From: Syntrophaceae bacterium UBA2280
GTDB taxonomy: Bacteria > Desulfobacterota > Syntrophia > Syntrophales > Smithellaceae
Length of the DNA stretch: 64,000 nt
Reading direction: 5' to 3'
NCBI GenBank assembly: GCA_002347685.1
Contig: DDWS01000028.1
Location: 28,794-92,793 of the forward strand
Shown: piece after piece, positions 8,054 through 17,548 of the stretch
Position numbering within the stretch: position 1 is the stretch's first letter
Layout: each line of letters begins with the position of its first letter
Notes under the pieces: generated by a model
What the model was told of the DNA's origin: nothing
Database searches by the model: none
What the model saw: the letters and a program-made list of their open reading frames with translations, nothing else
Translations under genes and position numbers: made by a program

Positions 8054-9109
8054 CTAGCTCAACCGGCGATACACCACGCAATGCAGATAAAAAAACATGG
8101 TTTGCAGACCGCCCAGGCGCAGCAGGTCCCTTGCAATCCGACGCACGTCTTTTTGTCGGGACACTTTGCGGTCGGCCAGGTAGATGCTCAAAAGGCCCCG
8201 GTTGATCAGGTGGTGAAAACCGGCATGGGGAAGCCTTGCGACGCTTTGCTGGGCCTGTGTGTAAAAATAACCGAGACGTTCGGAAAGTCTGTCGTTGTCG
8301 GCATAGAAAGCGCAAAAATTCAAATCACGGCCCTCAAGGTCCTCATCCTGATCAATGAGATAGTCCAGAAGAATATGCAGTCCCTGTACCCAGGGGAAAT
8401 AGGCTTTTTTGATGTCTTCCACCCGCTTTGCCGATGTGGACGGATCAAACAGATAAGCGACAATGCAGAAAATTCCCAGCGTGGAGCCGGCGGACGCGGA
8501 AAATTCATACCAGCTCATTTCCGGAAGACTTGCTTTGTGCTGATCGTACCAAGTCTGAAGACGGGGCAGCCGTTCGGACTCCGTCACATGCTTGTAAACC
8601 TGCAAGTCGCAGTAAACACCCGCCAGCTCAAGGAGCGCACCGGCCGCCACCTTGTATTGGGGAAGCGAACGTAGAGTATCACGGCAGGTCTGCACCAGTG
8701 CGGCAAGATAACCGCCGTCGTCCTTTTCCTGCCGGAATCGATAATAGTCAGACAAAGGCGTTTCCGGGGTGAGCGCGTGCAGCATGGATTCGTGAAGCGC
8801 ACGGAAATCTTCTGGATTCTGAGATGTGCTCCGGTCGCACAAATTGTCTAGATAATCGCTGATCGTCTGATAGGCGACGATAAATCGGATGGCTTCCTTA
8901 TAATGATCGCCCGCCAGCATGCCGTAAAGGGCGCCCCCCTCACAGTGAAACGTCTTTGCTTCAATGCTTGCGAGAGCCTGGCATTTCAGCTCCGGATCCG
9001 GTATCTGGTTTGCCCGTTCTTTCCATTGACGCAGATATGAATGCGTTACCGGCTGAGTCCTGAGGATCATTTTGGTGGTCATGGAAATGAAATGAGTCGG
9101 TGCGCGCAA
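8054..9109 (-). CDS. DUF2600 family protein, tetraprenyl-beta-curcumene synthase (YtpB)-like
   Basis: 351 aa, mostly alpha-helical. It carries the family hallmarks TISDYLDNLCDR near residue 82 and LLDYLIDQDEDL near 246, plus a conserved C-terminal region (FHHLINRGLLSIYLADRKV). The characterised Bacillus member YtpB is a large terpene synthase that cyclises a C35 prenyl diphosphate; the Asp-rich motifs are consistent with metal-dependent diphosphate binding. The start is uncertain: TTG at 9109 has AGAGGA seven bases upstream, whereas the in-frame ATG at 9082 has no ribosome site. It stands alone, divergent from the flavoprotein gene, and no prenyl-diphosphate synthase is adjacent. The family is recognised with good confidence; the product is inferred. 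Confidence 0.8.
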   Translation of the reverse strand: MRAPTHFISMTTKMILRTQPVTHSYLRQWKERANQIPDPELKCQALASIEAKTFHCEGGALYGMLAGDHYKEAIRFIVAYQTISDYLDNLCDRSTSQNPEDFRALHESMLHALTPETPLSDYYRFRQEKDDGGYLAALVQTCRDTLRSLPQYKVAAGALLELAGVYCDLQVYKHVTESERLPRLQTWYDQHKASLPEMSWYEFSASAGSTLGIFCIVAYLFDPSTSAKRVEDIKKAYFPWVQGLHILLDYLIDQDEDLEGRDLNFCAFYADNDRLSERLGYFYTQAQQSVARLPHAGFHHLINRGLLSIYLADRKVSRQKDVRRIARDLLRLGGLQTMFFYLHCVVYRRLS

Positions 9110-9248
9110 TGATGTTTCCTCTTATTGGGAATATAGAATTTCCTTAACATAGAAAACCTCGAATCACAAGCCGGCCCCTTCCGGAGATCAGGTTGACCGA
9201 ATGCATGCGTTCATGTTAGCTGTAAAATGAATCCTGTAAAAGGAACAG

Positions 9249-10604
9249 ATGATGCAAAATGAAAGCCGGGATACCGATGTGATCGTTGTGGGCGGCGGTG
9301 CGTCCGGGCTCATGGCCGCGGGCCGGGCCGCCGCGCTGGGCGCGCGCGTTGTGCTGCTGGAGAAAACGGACAGTGTCGGCAAGAAAATTCTCATCAGCGG
9401 CAAGGCACGCTGTAATCTGACCAACAGCGCCGACCTGAAAGATTTTATTTCCATGTATGGCCAAAACGGTCGCTTTCTGTATAGCGTATTTTCCCGTTTC
9501 TTCCGGCCCGAGCTGCTTGAATTTTTCGAAGGCTTCGGCCTGAAAACGAAAATTGAACGGGGTGGAAGAATTTTTCCCGTTTCCGATGATGCGCGTGATG
9601 TTGTTGGCGCTTTGAAAAAATATCTCGCCTGCGGTGGTGTTCGAATCATTTGCAGCGCGCCTGTGATGTCGGTGCGGCTGGAAAACGGCGGCTTTTGCGT
9701 TGAAACGAGGACACAAACCTTTCGCGCCCGTCGGGTCATTATCGCTGCGGGTGGCGCATCCTGGCCCGTAACCGGAACGACCGGCGACGGCTGTAAAATC
9801 AGCGCTGCGCTCGGCCATGCCATCGTCTCGCTGCGTCCCGCACTTGTTCCGCTCATGGTGCGGGAACAAAAACTTGCCCTCGCGATGCAGGGGGTTTCCC
9901 TGCGAAATGTTCGCGCCACCGCGTTTCGAGGTGAGGCTTCCACGATTAACGCGACGTTAACACCCGCATGCGATTATGGACGCGGTGAGAGAAAGATCCC
10001 GCGTCCACCGTTGATCGAAAGCCGGTTCGGCGAAATGCTCTTCACGCATTTCGGTCTGGGTGGCCCGGTTATATTGCTGATGAGTCTCTCAGTGGTTGAA
10101 GCACTGGAAAATGGACCTGTCGCGATTCTGATTGATTTAAAACCGGCTGTGACCCGTGAACAATTGCGTAAACGGCTCCTGTCCGACCTCAATGCGGCGG
10201 GGAAAAGAAAGATATCGACGATTCTGAAAGAATATCTGCCCTCAAAAATGATCGATCCCATGATAGGTCTTGCCGCAATCGATCCGGACAAGCCCGCCCA
10301 TCAGGTGACGGCTCAAGAAAGAGAAAAAATTCTCGAAAATCTCAAGGCTCTGCGTTTCAACATCCGCAAAGCGCTACCGCTTCAGAAAGCGATTGTGACT
10401 GCAGGCGGCGTCGCCCTCGATGAAATCGATCCGAAAACGATGGCGTCGAAAATAGTTCCGGGGCTTTTCTTTTGCGGAGAGGTCATGGACATCGACGCGG
10501 ATACGGGCGGCTACAACCTGCAGGCGGCATTTTCGACCGGGTGGGCGGCGGGAGAGGCCGCCGCCCATTCTGCTGAAAAGCTCAAAAAAAGGGAAACCAT
10601 CTGA
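9249..10604 (+). CDS. BaiN/HI0933-family FAD-dependent oxidoreductase
   Basis: 451 aa flavoprotein with the N-terminal dinucleotide-binding motif GGGASGL near residue 16, the family-specific KKILISGKARCNLTN near 45, RRVIIAAGGASWP near 162, and a C-terminal FAD motif GLFFCGEVMDIDADTGGYN. Members of this family are FAD/NAD(P)-dependent and some reduce steroid or bile-acid intermediates; the physiological substrate in most bacteria is unknown. AGGAACAG precedes the ATG. Full length, with no sign of damage. Confidence 0.88.
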   Translation: MMQNESRDTDVIVVGGGASGLMAAGRAAALGARVVLLEKTDSVGKKILISGKARCNLTNSADLKDFISMYGQNGRFLYSVFSRFFRPELLEFFEGFGLKTKIERGGRIFPVSDDARDVVGALKKYLACGGVRIICSAPVMSVRLENGGFCVETRTQTFRARRVIIAAGGASWPVTGTTGDGCKISAALGHAIVSLRPALVPLMVREQKLALAMQGVSLRNVRATAFRGEASTINATLTPACDYGRGERKIPRPPLIESRFGEMLFTHFGLGGPVILLMSLSVVEALENGPVAILIDLKPAVTREQLRKRLLSDLNAAGKRKISTILKEYLPSKMIDPMIGLAAIDPDKPAHQVTAQEREKILENLKALRFNIRKALPLQKAIVTAGGVALDEIDPKTMASKIVPGLFFCGEVMDIDADTGGYNLQAAFSTGWAAGEAAAHSAEKLKKRETI

Positions 10605-10616
10605 CCGTCGAGTGCC

Positions 10617-11681
10617 TTACATATCCCAGTTCCAGTCGATGAGCATCACACCCGCGCTGATGCGGTTGGTGTTGGTGTTGTAGTCCATCATCCCTTCGCC
10701 ATAACCGTTGAAATACTGTACATACAGACCGAACTTGTTGCTGAGGCGATTCCAAAGCACAGACATCGGCACGACTACATCGAGTTGCCCCGCGCCCAGA
10801 TTATTCTGTCGCAGGTTATTGCGCAGCATCCCTGTAAAACGGATGTCTTTGTAAAAATACGTCGCCCACAATTCGCCGTAGCCCATATAGCGGGTCAGAT
10901 CGGCATTGTCGGATCTGAACTCATCCTCCGGAAGATGGTACCAGGTTTTTAAAAGCAGGTTGAAGTTGTCTTTTTCCAGGCCGAAATTAGCGACAATACG
11001 GTTCCAGCTTCGCGACAGCGGCTTCGAGCGGCCGTTGGACTGATGATTGAATCCCACATTGACAAACTGCAGCTTCAGGCCCTGCAGGCCGGGAATTTCA
11101 TAGCGGGTCCGGAAATTAATCAGCATTTCCGGTTCGTAATTGGTGTCGCGAAACGGGGAGGAAAAGGCCTTGTTGTAAACCTGCCAGAAGCTCTGCTGGG
11201 TGTAAGCCATCCAGATATCGACATTCTTGCCAAGAACATCTTCCCAGACCTTGGCTTTGAAGCTCAGTTGAAATTTCGCTTCAGTATGTTGGGCTTTGGC
11301 GTCGGGGTCGTATTCGAGCGCCGTGTCTTCATTGGGCGAGCTGTTGTAAGCCACGGGTAGAAAGTAGTTGGGCCGGTAAGGGGCCAGCACAAAAACGCGC
11401 TTCCTTCTTTGCGGATTCAGATCCCAGTGTTTTTCCATCACGGTCAGACGATCCGGATGAACATGAGACTCTTCTTTCGATTCTTCGGAAACGGTTCCCG
11501 AAACGCTCTGTTTTGTTCGACCCGAGAGCGTATCGTAGCAGGCGAGGCGCTCATCCGGATTGTCCATCTTCGCGCAATCGGCCAGGTCTGCGGCAGGCGC
11601 GCAAACGGCCCAGAACATCACCATCAAGAAAACCACTCCCGGAAGAAAAAACAGGCCTGTCCCCTTTTCGATCACCGCCAT
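10617..11681 (-). CDS. pldA: Outer-membrane phospholipase A1 (OMPLA)
   Basis: 354 aa with signal sequence (about residues 9-30) and a C-terminal 12-strand beta-barrel. The catalytic triad is visible in FNHQSNGRSKPLSRSWNR: His213, Ser215 and Asn227, spaced as in the enteric enzyme. It hydrolyses acyl chains of phospholipids that reach the outer leaflet of the outer membrane, requiring calcium and dimerisation. The N-terminal linker (DCAKMDNPDERLACYDTL) is of the kind that precedes the barrel in proteobacterial PldA. It lies after kdsB in the same direction, separated by 37 bp, which fits a cell-envelope operon. Confidence 0.9.
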   Translation of the reverse strand: MAVIEKGTGLFFLPGVVFLMVMFWAVCAPAADLADCAKMDNPDERLACYDTLSGRTKQSVSGTVSEESKEESHVHPDRLTVMEKHWDLNPQRRKRVFVLAPYRPNYFLPVAYNSSPNEDTALEYDPDAKAQHTEAKFQLSFKAKVWEDVLGKNVDIWMAYTQQSFWQVYNKAFSSPFRDTNYEPEMLINFRTRYEIPGLQGLKLQFVNVGFNHQSNGRSKPLSRSWNRIVANFGLEKDNFNLLLKTWYHLPEDEFRSDNADLTRYMGYGELWATYFYKDIRFTGMLRNNLRQNNLGAGQLDVVVPMSVLWNRLSNKFGLYVQYFNGYGEGMMDYNTNTNRISAGVMLIDWNWDM

Positions 11682-11718
11682 CAGAACCTCTCATGTTTTT
11701 ACGGATATTCTTTAAATG

Positions 11719-12462
11719 TCAGCCTGCCGTCAGGATCTGACGCACCCGGTCGAGTTCCCGGGGATTGTCTACTTCCACCGAATCGTAAGGCGTAATGACG
11801 CATTTGATTTTGTAACCGTATTCCAGCGCACGCAACTGCTCGAGTGCTTCGAGCGCTTCGAGTTTGCCTTCGGGAAGCGAGGTGAAGGTATCGAGGAAAT
11901 CGCGGCGATAGGCGTAAATGCCGTGATGTTTGTAGTAATCGGCTTTCAGCTTTTTGTCCCGCACATACGGAATGGTCGCGCGGGAGAAATAAAGGGCACA
12001 GTTTTCATGGTCGAGCACAACCTTTACCGCGTGAGGATGCGAGATTTCCTCATCGAGAATGATCTTATAAATCAGTGTGGACATGACCTGCGCCGGGTCG
12101 TCGATCAGGGGTGCGATCACTTCATCGACCTGCGCAGGTTCAAAAATCGGCTGATCGCCCTGGATGTTGACAACAATTGCGTCATCGGGAAGATTCAGGC
12201 TTTTGACGGCTTCCGAAATTCTGTCCGTTCCGGATCGGTGTGTCGCGGCCGTCATGGTGGCGTTTCCACCAAAAGTTTTGACCGCGTCGAAGATCCGCCG
12301 GTCGTCCGTCGCCACGGTCACATAGGGGACAGCGCGGGCGCGGGCGACCCTTTCATAAACATGCTGAATCATCGGTTTGCCTAAAAGATCGGCCAAAGGC
12401 TTTCCCGGGAAACGACTGGATTCGTAACGCGACGGGATAACGCAAACAATTTCTCGTTTCAT
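11719..12462 (-). CDS. kdsB: 3-deoxy-manno-octulosonate cytidylyltransferase
   Basis: 247 aa, the usual family length. The N-terminal nucleotide-binding loop IPSRYESSRFPGKPL, TDDRRIFDAV, the ATHRSGTDRI motif and INIQGDQP-type motif (VNIQGDQPIFEP) are all present. It activates Kdo as CMP-Kdo for addition to lipid A, showing that the cell makes lipopolysaccharide. The start is 1 bp after the hldD stop, so the two are translationally coupled. Confidence 0.96.
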   Translation of the reverse strand: MKREIVCVIPSRYESSRFPGKPLADLLGKPMIQHVYERVARARAVPYVTVATDDRRIFDAVKTFGGNATMTAATHRSGTDRISEAVKSLNLPDDAIVVNIQGDQPIFEPAQVDEVIAPLIDDPAQVMSTLIYKIILDEEISHPHAVKVVLDHENCALYFSRATIPYVRDKKLKADYYKHHGIYAYRRDFLDTFTSLPEGKLEALEALEQLRALEYGYKIKCVITPYDSVEVDNPRELDRVRQILTAG

Positions 12463-12463
12463 T

Positions 12464-13441
12464 TTAGATTCCTAAATGCGGATCGGCCTTTTGCAAATAA
12501 TTTACGACATAGTCCCGCACAGAGTCCTCCAGCGATGAAAAAGCCGCAGGGCAGCCGGTCTGTTTCAATTTCGTCATATCCGCCTGCGTGAAATACTGAT
12601 ATTGACTGCGCAGGGATGCAGGCATGTCCATATATTCAATACGGGTTTTCAGGTCCATCGCGGCATAAACAGCGCCGATCAGATCATTCCAGGTTCTGGC
12701 CTTGCCGGTGCCGAGATTGAAAATACCGTTGGTGCCGGGATTTTGCAGGAGCCACCACATGACATTGACGCAGTCCTTTACGTAAACAAAGTCGCGCATC
12801 TGGCCGCCGTCTTGATACTCGGGCAGGTAGGATTTAAAGAGTTGTACCTTCCCGGTTTGACGGATCTGATGAAAGGATTTGAAAATGACGCTGGACATGT
12901 CGCCCTTATGATATTCGTTGGGGCCGAAGACGTTGAAGAATTTAATGCCGGTTACTTTGTATTCGAGGCGGTTACGCAGGACCCATAAATCGAAGACCTG
13001 TTTGGAATAGCCGTACATGTTGATCGGCTTTAATGATGCGATTTTATCATGGAGGTCGGAAAACCCCTGCGTTCCGTCACCATAAGTGGCGGCTGAACTG
13101 GCGTAGATGAAGCGCACCGCGTGTTTTAACGCCCATTCGGCCAGCGTCCGCGTGTAGGCAAAATTATTGGTCCACAGAAAATCTGCGTCCCGCTCGGTGG
13201 TCGAGGAACAGGCGCCCATGTGGATGATGGCGCTCACCTCGAAGGGAACGGCGTCACGGGTCGCCATCTCCCCAAAAGCATCCCTGTGCAGATAGTCCGT
13301 GTAACGCAGGCCCACCAGGTTTTTCCACTTTTCCGACGTTCCCAGGCGGTCAACGATGACGATGTCTTCGATGCCTTCCTGATTTAATTTCCAGACAAAA
13401 GCGCTGCCGATAAATCCCGCGCCGCCGGTAACCACTATCAT
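12464..13441 (-). CDS. hldD: ADP-L-glycero-D-manno-heptose 6-epimerase
   Basis: 325 aa short-chain dehydrogenase with NAD(P)-binding GGAGFIG at the N-terminus, SSAATYGDG and catalytic Tyr/Lys in YGYSK, and the family signature KGDMSSVIFKSFHQI. Converts ADP-D-glycero-D-manno-heptose to the L-glycero form for the LPS inner core. ATG 13441 has AAAGGAG 8 nt upstream; the longer frame to 13504 lacks a ribosome site. Followed immediately by kdsB. Confidence 0.95.
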   Translation of the reverse strand: MIVVTGGAGFIGSAFVWKLNQEGIEDIVIVDRLGTSEKWKNLVGLRYTDYLHRDAFGEMATRDAVPFEVSAIIHMGACSSTTERDADFLWTNNFAYTRTLAEWALKHAVRFIYASSAATYGDGTQGFSDLHDKIASLKPINMYGYSKQVFDLWVLRNRLEYKVTGIKFFNVFGPNEYHKGDMSSVIFKSFHQIRQTGKVQLFKSYLPEYQDGGQMRDFVYVKDCVNVMWWLLQNPGTNGIFNLGTGKARTWNDLIGAVYAAMDLKTRIEYMDMPASLRSQYQYFTQADMTKLKQTGCPAAFSSLEDSVRDYVVNYLQKADPHLGI

Positions 13442-13555
13442 ATGTTTTACTCCTTTAATGATGAATCGCGTGATTTTCAGTAATACTAAAAAACGCGCTG
13501 TCAATGAAGAAAATTTCTTCGAGACCGGTACATGTTGAAAAGACGGCTTTCCCGC

Positions 13556-15190
13556 CTAAACATCGAGCGCATTTTGCCTCAATATTCGCCTGAGGAGTTT
13601 TCCTGCCGGATCTCTGGGAATGTCATCGCGAATCACAATGGTTTTGGGCACCCGATAGTCGGGCATATTTTCTTTGCAGTACTTGATAAATTCCTCTTTG
13701 ATGCCTTCCATTCCATCTTTTAAGGCGATCACTGCAACAATAGCCTGCCCCCTGGTTCGGTCAGGAATGCCAATGACCGCCGCATCCTTTATTTTAGCAT
13801 GACGCTTCAGGACCTCTTCGATCTGGCCGGGGTAGATGTTGAACCCATTGGAGATGATCAGGTCATCTTTCCTGTCAACCAGGTAGAAAAATCCATCTTC
13901 ATCCACCCGGGCCATATCCCCGGTAAAAAGCCATCCATCACGCAAGACCTTCGAGGTAAGTTCAGGATTATTCCAATAACCTTGCATGATTTGAGGTCCT
14001 TTCACCGCGAGTTCGCCCACTTCTCCCGCAGGGCATTCCCTGTGCCGGTTTCCCATGTCCAGAATTCTAACGTCTGTGTCCGGAAGGGGCAGTCCGATGG
14101 ATCCACGGGGAGCGCCGTTGGGATAAGGGGTAATATGAGTGGCCGAAGAGGCCTCGGACAGGCCATAGGCTTCCATGATCTTTCTGCCGGTGATCTCTTC
14201 ATACTTATCATGGACTGAAGGCGGCAGAGGTGCTCCTCCGCTGATAGCAACGCGAATGGAAGAGAAATAGGGTCTGGCCGCCTCGGAAGGAAGGGACATC
14301 ATGGCTGTCCACAGACTGGGCACGGCCGGAAAGGATATGGGCTTGTAGGTTTCCAGCATCTTCATCAGGGAAAGAATGTCCATCAGGTCGATTCGGGGAA
14401 GAAGGATCATCCGGTATCCCTTGAGTACGGAAATCAACATGCAGGCCGACATCCCGAAAACATGAAAAAAGGGAATCACACACATGACAGCGGAATTGCC
14501 GGCGCCCTTTACTCCCATCCAGGTATCGGATTGGAGTACACTGGCTATAATACTTGCATGGGTCAGGGTTGCCGCCTTGGGCATACCCGTGGAGCCGCTG
14601 GTATATTGCAGCACGGCCACATCCCGGGGAGAAATTTCAACAACCGGCTCTGCTGCGATTTCGGCTGCATCCTGGAGCTCGAGGAAAATTTTTGGAACGG
14701 GCATTCCTTCTTCCAAAGATATCTTTTTTTCCAGACCGAAAACGGAATGGAGGATGACATTTTTAACGGACGTCTTTTTAACCACTTCGTAAAGATTCGG
14801 AGCAAACAGATCCAGGGTGATCACAACGGTTGCCTGTGCGTTATTCAAACAGTGCTGAAGTTCCTCGCCCTGAATACCGACGCTGATGTTGACAACAACA
14901 GCGCCCAGTTTCATTGCCGCAAAAAAAGCGATGACATAGGTGGGGGAATTCACCAGAATAAAGGCGATTCTGTCGCCTTTATTCACGCCGATGCTCTTCA
15001 GGACCCAGGCAAACTTGTTAACCTTTTCATTGAGTTCGGCGTAAGTCGTATGCTGGTCGTTAAATGTCATGGCCATATAATCCGGATGCCGGGCGGTTGT
15101 ATCTGTCAGAAAATGGTGCAGGGCCGTTTCAGGATAACGGATGGATCGGGGAACGTGTTGTGCGTAATGTTTCAACCAGGCTGGTTCCAT
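13556..15190 (-). CDS. AMP-forming acyl-CoA ligase (fatty acid-CoA ligase-like)
   Basis: 544 aa adenylate-forming enzyme. P-loop-like YTSGSTGMPKAATLTH (near residue 194), the A5 motif EAYGLSEAS, the hinge motif LFTGDMARVDEDGFFYLVDRKDDLI and the C-terminal catalytic Lys in RDPAGKLLRR are all intact. It activates a carboxylic acid, probably a fatty or aromatic acid, to its CoA thioester. GAGGAACG precedes the ATG. Same direction as hldD but separated by 115 bp. Exact substrate not readable. Confidence 0.88.
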   Translation of the reverse strand: MEPAWLKHYAQHVPRSIRYPETALHHFLTDTTARHPDYMAMTFNDQHTTYAELNEKVNKFAWVLKSIGVNKGDRIAFILVNSPTYVIAFFAAMKLGAVVVNISVGIQGEELQHCLNNAQATVVITLDLFAPNLYEVVKKTSVKNVILHSVFGLEKKISLEEGMPVPKIFLELQDAAEIAAEPVVEISPRDVAVLQYTSGSTGMPKAATLTHASIIASVLQSDTWMGVKGAGNSAVMCVIPFFHVFGMSACMLISVLKGYRMILLPRIDLMDILSLMKMLETYKPISFPAVPSLWTAMMSLPSEAARPYFSSIRVAISGGAPLPPSVHDKYEEITGRKIMEAYGLSEASSATHITPYPNGAPRGSIGLPLPDTDVRILDMGNRHRECPAGEVGELAVKGPQIMQGYWNNPELTSKVLRDGWLFTGDMARVDEDGFFYLVDRKDDLIISNGFNIYPGQIEEVLKRHAKIKDAAVIGIPDRTRGQAIVAVIALKDGMEGIKEEFIKYCKENMPDYRVPKTIVIRDDIPRDPAGKLLRRILRQNALDV

Positions 15191-15361
15191 GATTGTCGTT
15201 CCTCTTCATTGATGACATTTCGTTCTTCGCTGTGCTTGGCTTGATCGTATCTGTAATACGGAAAGTAAAACCTTGTCAATAAAGAAAAAAATGATCCAGT
15301 TTCAAGCGATACATTGCCAGAGAGGTTAATGGGTGTCAGCCTTGCTTTCCTCAAAGTCCGG

Positions 15362-15526
15362 CTAAGCCAAATCGTTGAGCCTCTTTTGCTGCCGTCCCGA
15401 TCTCATATTAGGCAGCATGCGCGGCCATTGGTCAACATAAGTTTTGGCATACTGCCCTAGAAGATTGTCTGTGCGCATCGACCCGGTTTCCCCCGAGATT
15501 TGATCTGATCGGACATGATGTAATCC
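15362..15526 (-). pseudogene. Remnant of an acyltransferase C-terminus
   Basis: Directly after the stop codon of the aldehyde dehydrogenase fusion, and in the same frame, lies a short open stretch ending at TAG 15362-15364. It encodes a segment (TDNLLGQYAKTYVDQWPRML, then PNM) closely resembling the C-terminus of the acyltransferase-like ORF at 18673-19242 (SLLEQYADIYVSRWPQMLPNM). It has no start codon of its own. It is a decayed second copy, so the isochorismatase/IPMDH pair is bracketed by two related tails. Confidence 0.65.
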
Positions 15527-17548
15527 TTAGTATTTTTTATAGACAGCCTGGGTACGCGTATAGAAATCCCGGTCCCAGCGTCCGTGTTCAGGCAGGCCGC
15601 TACCTGAGGATTTCCAGCCGAGAAAAGGTGCGTCGACGCTGATACGGGTTTTCGCCTCATTTTGGTGAATCACACCGGCCTGAGCGAACTGAACAAACCG
15701 GTTTAAAAAATCTGTTGATTGAGCATAGCAAATCGCGCGCAGGCCCTGTCGAACGTCGTTGCAAAGCGCTATCCCGTGATCGAAGTCTTCCGCCTTGAGA
15801 AGCACCGCCAGCGGTCCGAAGGTTTCCTCCTGCACAAGGGGCGAATCCAAAAGAAGGCCGGTCAGAAGAGTCGGATCAAACCAGCACCCGTGAGCAAGCG
15901 CCGCGGGTACGCGCCCGCCTGTAAGTAATTCGGCACCGGCCAGAAGAGCCGCCGCCACCCATTGACTAAGCAGGTTCTGGCGGTCGCGCGAAATCAGTGG
16001 TCCCAGATGTGTGTCGGCATCTTCCGGGTTTCCGATTTTGAGTGCGCCAATCGCTTCGATCATCGCCTGGCTGAATTCATCAAAGATCGGCTCAACGACG
16101 ATGAGACGCCGCGGGGCGGTGCACCTTTGTCCGGAGAAACTGAACACGGCCTGAGCAAGGTCACGCGCAACCTGCCCGACATCCACATCCGCAGCGACAA
16201 GCGCCGCATTGTTTCCACCCAGTTCTGCCTGCAGGGGAATCCCTCGCAGGGCGCACACGGTTGATATTTCCCGTCCGGCATCCTCTGAACCCGTAAAGGA
16301 GACGGCAGCAATTTCCGGACAGTTAATCAACGCTCTTGCTGTATTTGCATCTCCGAGCATTACATTGATGCAGTTGGCCGGCAGTCCGGCGTCGACGAGC
16401 GTGCCGACAAGCTCTTGCACCAAAGCAGGCGAATGCAGCGCCGGCTTCCAAACGGCAGTATTGCCGTATGCGAGGGCAGGAGCCAGCTTTCCCACCGGCA
16501 GCGCGAGCGGATTGTTCCAGGGGGTGATGATCGCTACCACACCGCGCGGCGGATAGTGAACCGTCACACCCTCGGCTTCGTGGTCGATGTTCTCAAAATC
16601 TTTTCTTTGAGTGGTTCCTCGCAGGAGGCGCAGTGCGTAGGCGAACTCGGCTTCGGCTTCGACCCGGGGCTTGCCCACTTCGCGGATCAGCAGCTCGACG
16701 CATCGGTTGTGGCGCCGCGAAAGCGCCGTGGCCCAGGCTTCCAGAACGTTCAGCCTTTCCACGCTGCTTCGTGCCGCCCAATCCGGCTGGGCTGTGCAGC
16801 TTTTCGTTACCGCGCGTTCCACCTCCCGGTCGCAGGCGATGGGAACAAGTCCGACCCGCCGGTCCCATCGGCACGGATCCCGCATTTCCCACATTTGGTG
16901 GCCGGCTATGTTTTCCCACTGCCCGTTGATGAAGGCACCCGGGTATACGGGGCTGTCTGCGTCCTTACCTCCTGTCGGGAGTACGGCCGGTGTGTCGGGA
17001 AAGCATTCAGCCACCGTCACACACTCGCAGGCCCTGCCCGTAAGATGTTTCACGGTCAGATCAGCATGCAGCGGCGAGTAGGAAGCGACAGCGTCGGAAA
17101 CGAGTTTGACAGTGTAACCGAGCTGATAGGCGTCCAAAACGGTTGCCTGGATACAGGCATGGGTATGTACGCCCGCAATCAGCAACGTTTCGATACCTGC
17201 GCGGCGCAGATGATCGTTGAGCGCCGGATTTCCGAATGCGCTGTAGAACGTTTTTTCATAGACAGCTTCATCGGGAAGGGCTTCGAGGCCTTCGGGGGGA
17301 TTGGCGCCGGGCGTTCCTTCGGCGCACCGGTTATCCTCTTTGGCTTCCCAGTGCGGCATCCGGTTTGATTTGTCACCACGGACGATGGTGCGTACGTGAA
17401 TGGCCGGGATGCCTGCGGCACGGCATCCGGCCAGCAAAGTTGATACCTTTTGAATCAGCACGCCGGCAGGCGGCCGGAGAAGCTCACCATGAATAAAGTC
17501 GCGTTGAAAATCGATCAGCATTAGCGCTGTACCAGCGTGCATATTCAT
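15527..17548 (-). CDS. Isochorismatase-family hydrolase fused to aldehyde dehydrogenase
   Basis: 673 aa with two complete enzyme domains. Residues 1-185 form a cysteine hydrolase of the isochorismatase/nicotinamidase type: Asp near 13 (LIDFQRDF), Lys near 99 (YEKTFYSAF), and nucleophile Cys near 131 (VHTHACIQATVLDAYQLGY). Residues 205-673 form an NAD(P)-dependent aldehyde dehydrogenase with TPWNNPLALPVGKLAPAL, the SFTGS coenzyme motif, catalytic Glu in AELGGNN and nucleophile Cys in FSGQRCTAPRR. A fusion of these two families is uncommon. It would suit a pathway that first hydrolyses an amide or vinyl ether and then oxidises an aldehyde. The gene overlaps the upstream IPMDH-like gene by 4 bp, so they are translationally coupled. 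Confidence 0.85.
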   Translation of the reverse strand: MNMHAGTALMLIDFQRDFIHGELLRPPAGVLIQKVSTLLAGCRAAGIPAIHVRTIVRGDKSNRMPHWEAKEDNRCAEGTPGANPPEGLEALPDEAVYEKTFYSAFGNPALNDHLRRAGIETLLIAGVHTHACIQATVLDAYQLGYTVKLVSDAVASYSPLHADLTVKHLTGRACECVTVAECFPDTPAVLPTGGKDADSPVYPGAFINGQWENIAGHQMWEMRDPCRWDRRVGLVPIACDREVERAVTKSCTAQPDWAARSSVERLNVLEAWATALSRRHNRCVELLIREVGKPRVEAEAEFAYALRLLRGTTQRKDFENIDHEAEGVTVHYPPRGVVAIITPWNNPLALPVGKLAPALAYGNTAVWKPALHSPALVQELVGTLVDAGLPANCINVMLGDANTARALINCPEIAAVSFTGSEDAGREISTVCALRGIPLQAELGGNNAALVAADVDVGQVARDLAQAVFSFSGQRCTAPRRLIVVEPIFDEFSQAMIEAIGALKIGNPEDADTHLGPLISRDRQNLLSQWVAAALLAGAELLTGGRVPAALAHGCWFDPTLLTGLLLDSPLVQEETFGPLAVLLKAEDFDHGIALCNDVRQGLRAICYAQSTDFLNRFVQFAQAGVIHQNEAKTRISVDAPFLGWKSSGSGLPEHGRWDRDFYTRTQAVYKKY

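Noticed and set aside
11716..12384. Long plus-strand frame of 222 codons antisense to kdsB
   Set aside because: It is the reverse-frame shadow of a well-conserved gene (kdsB).
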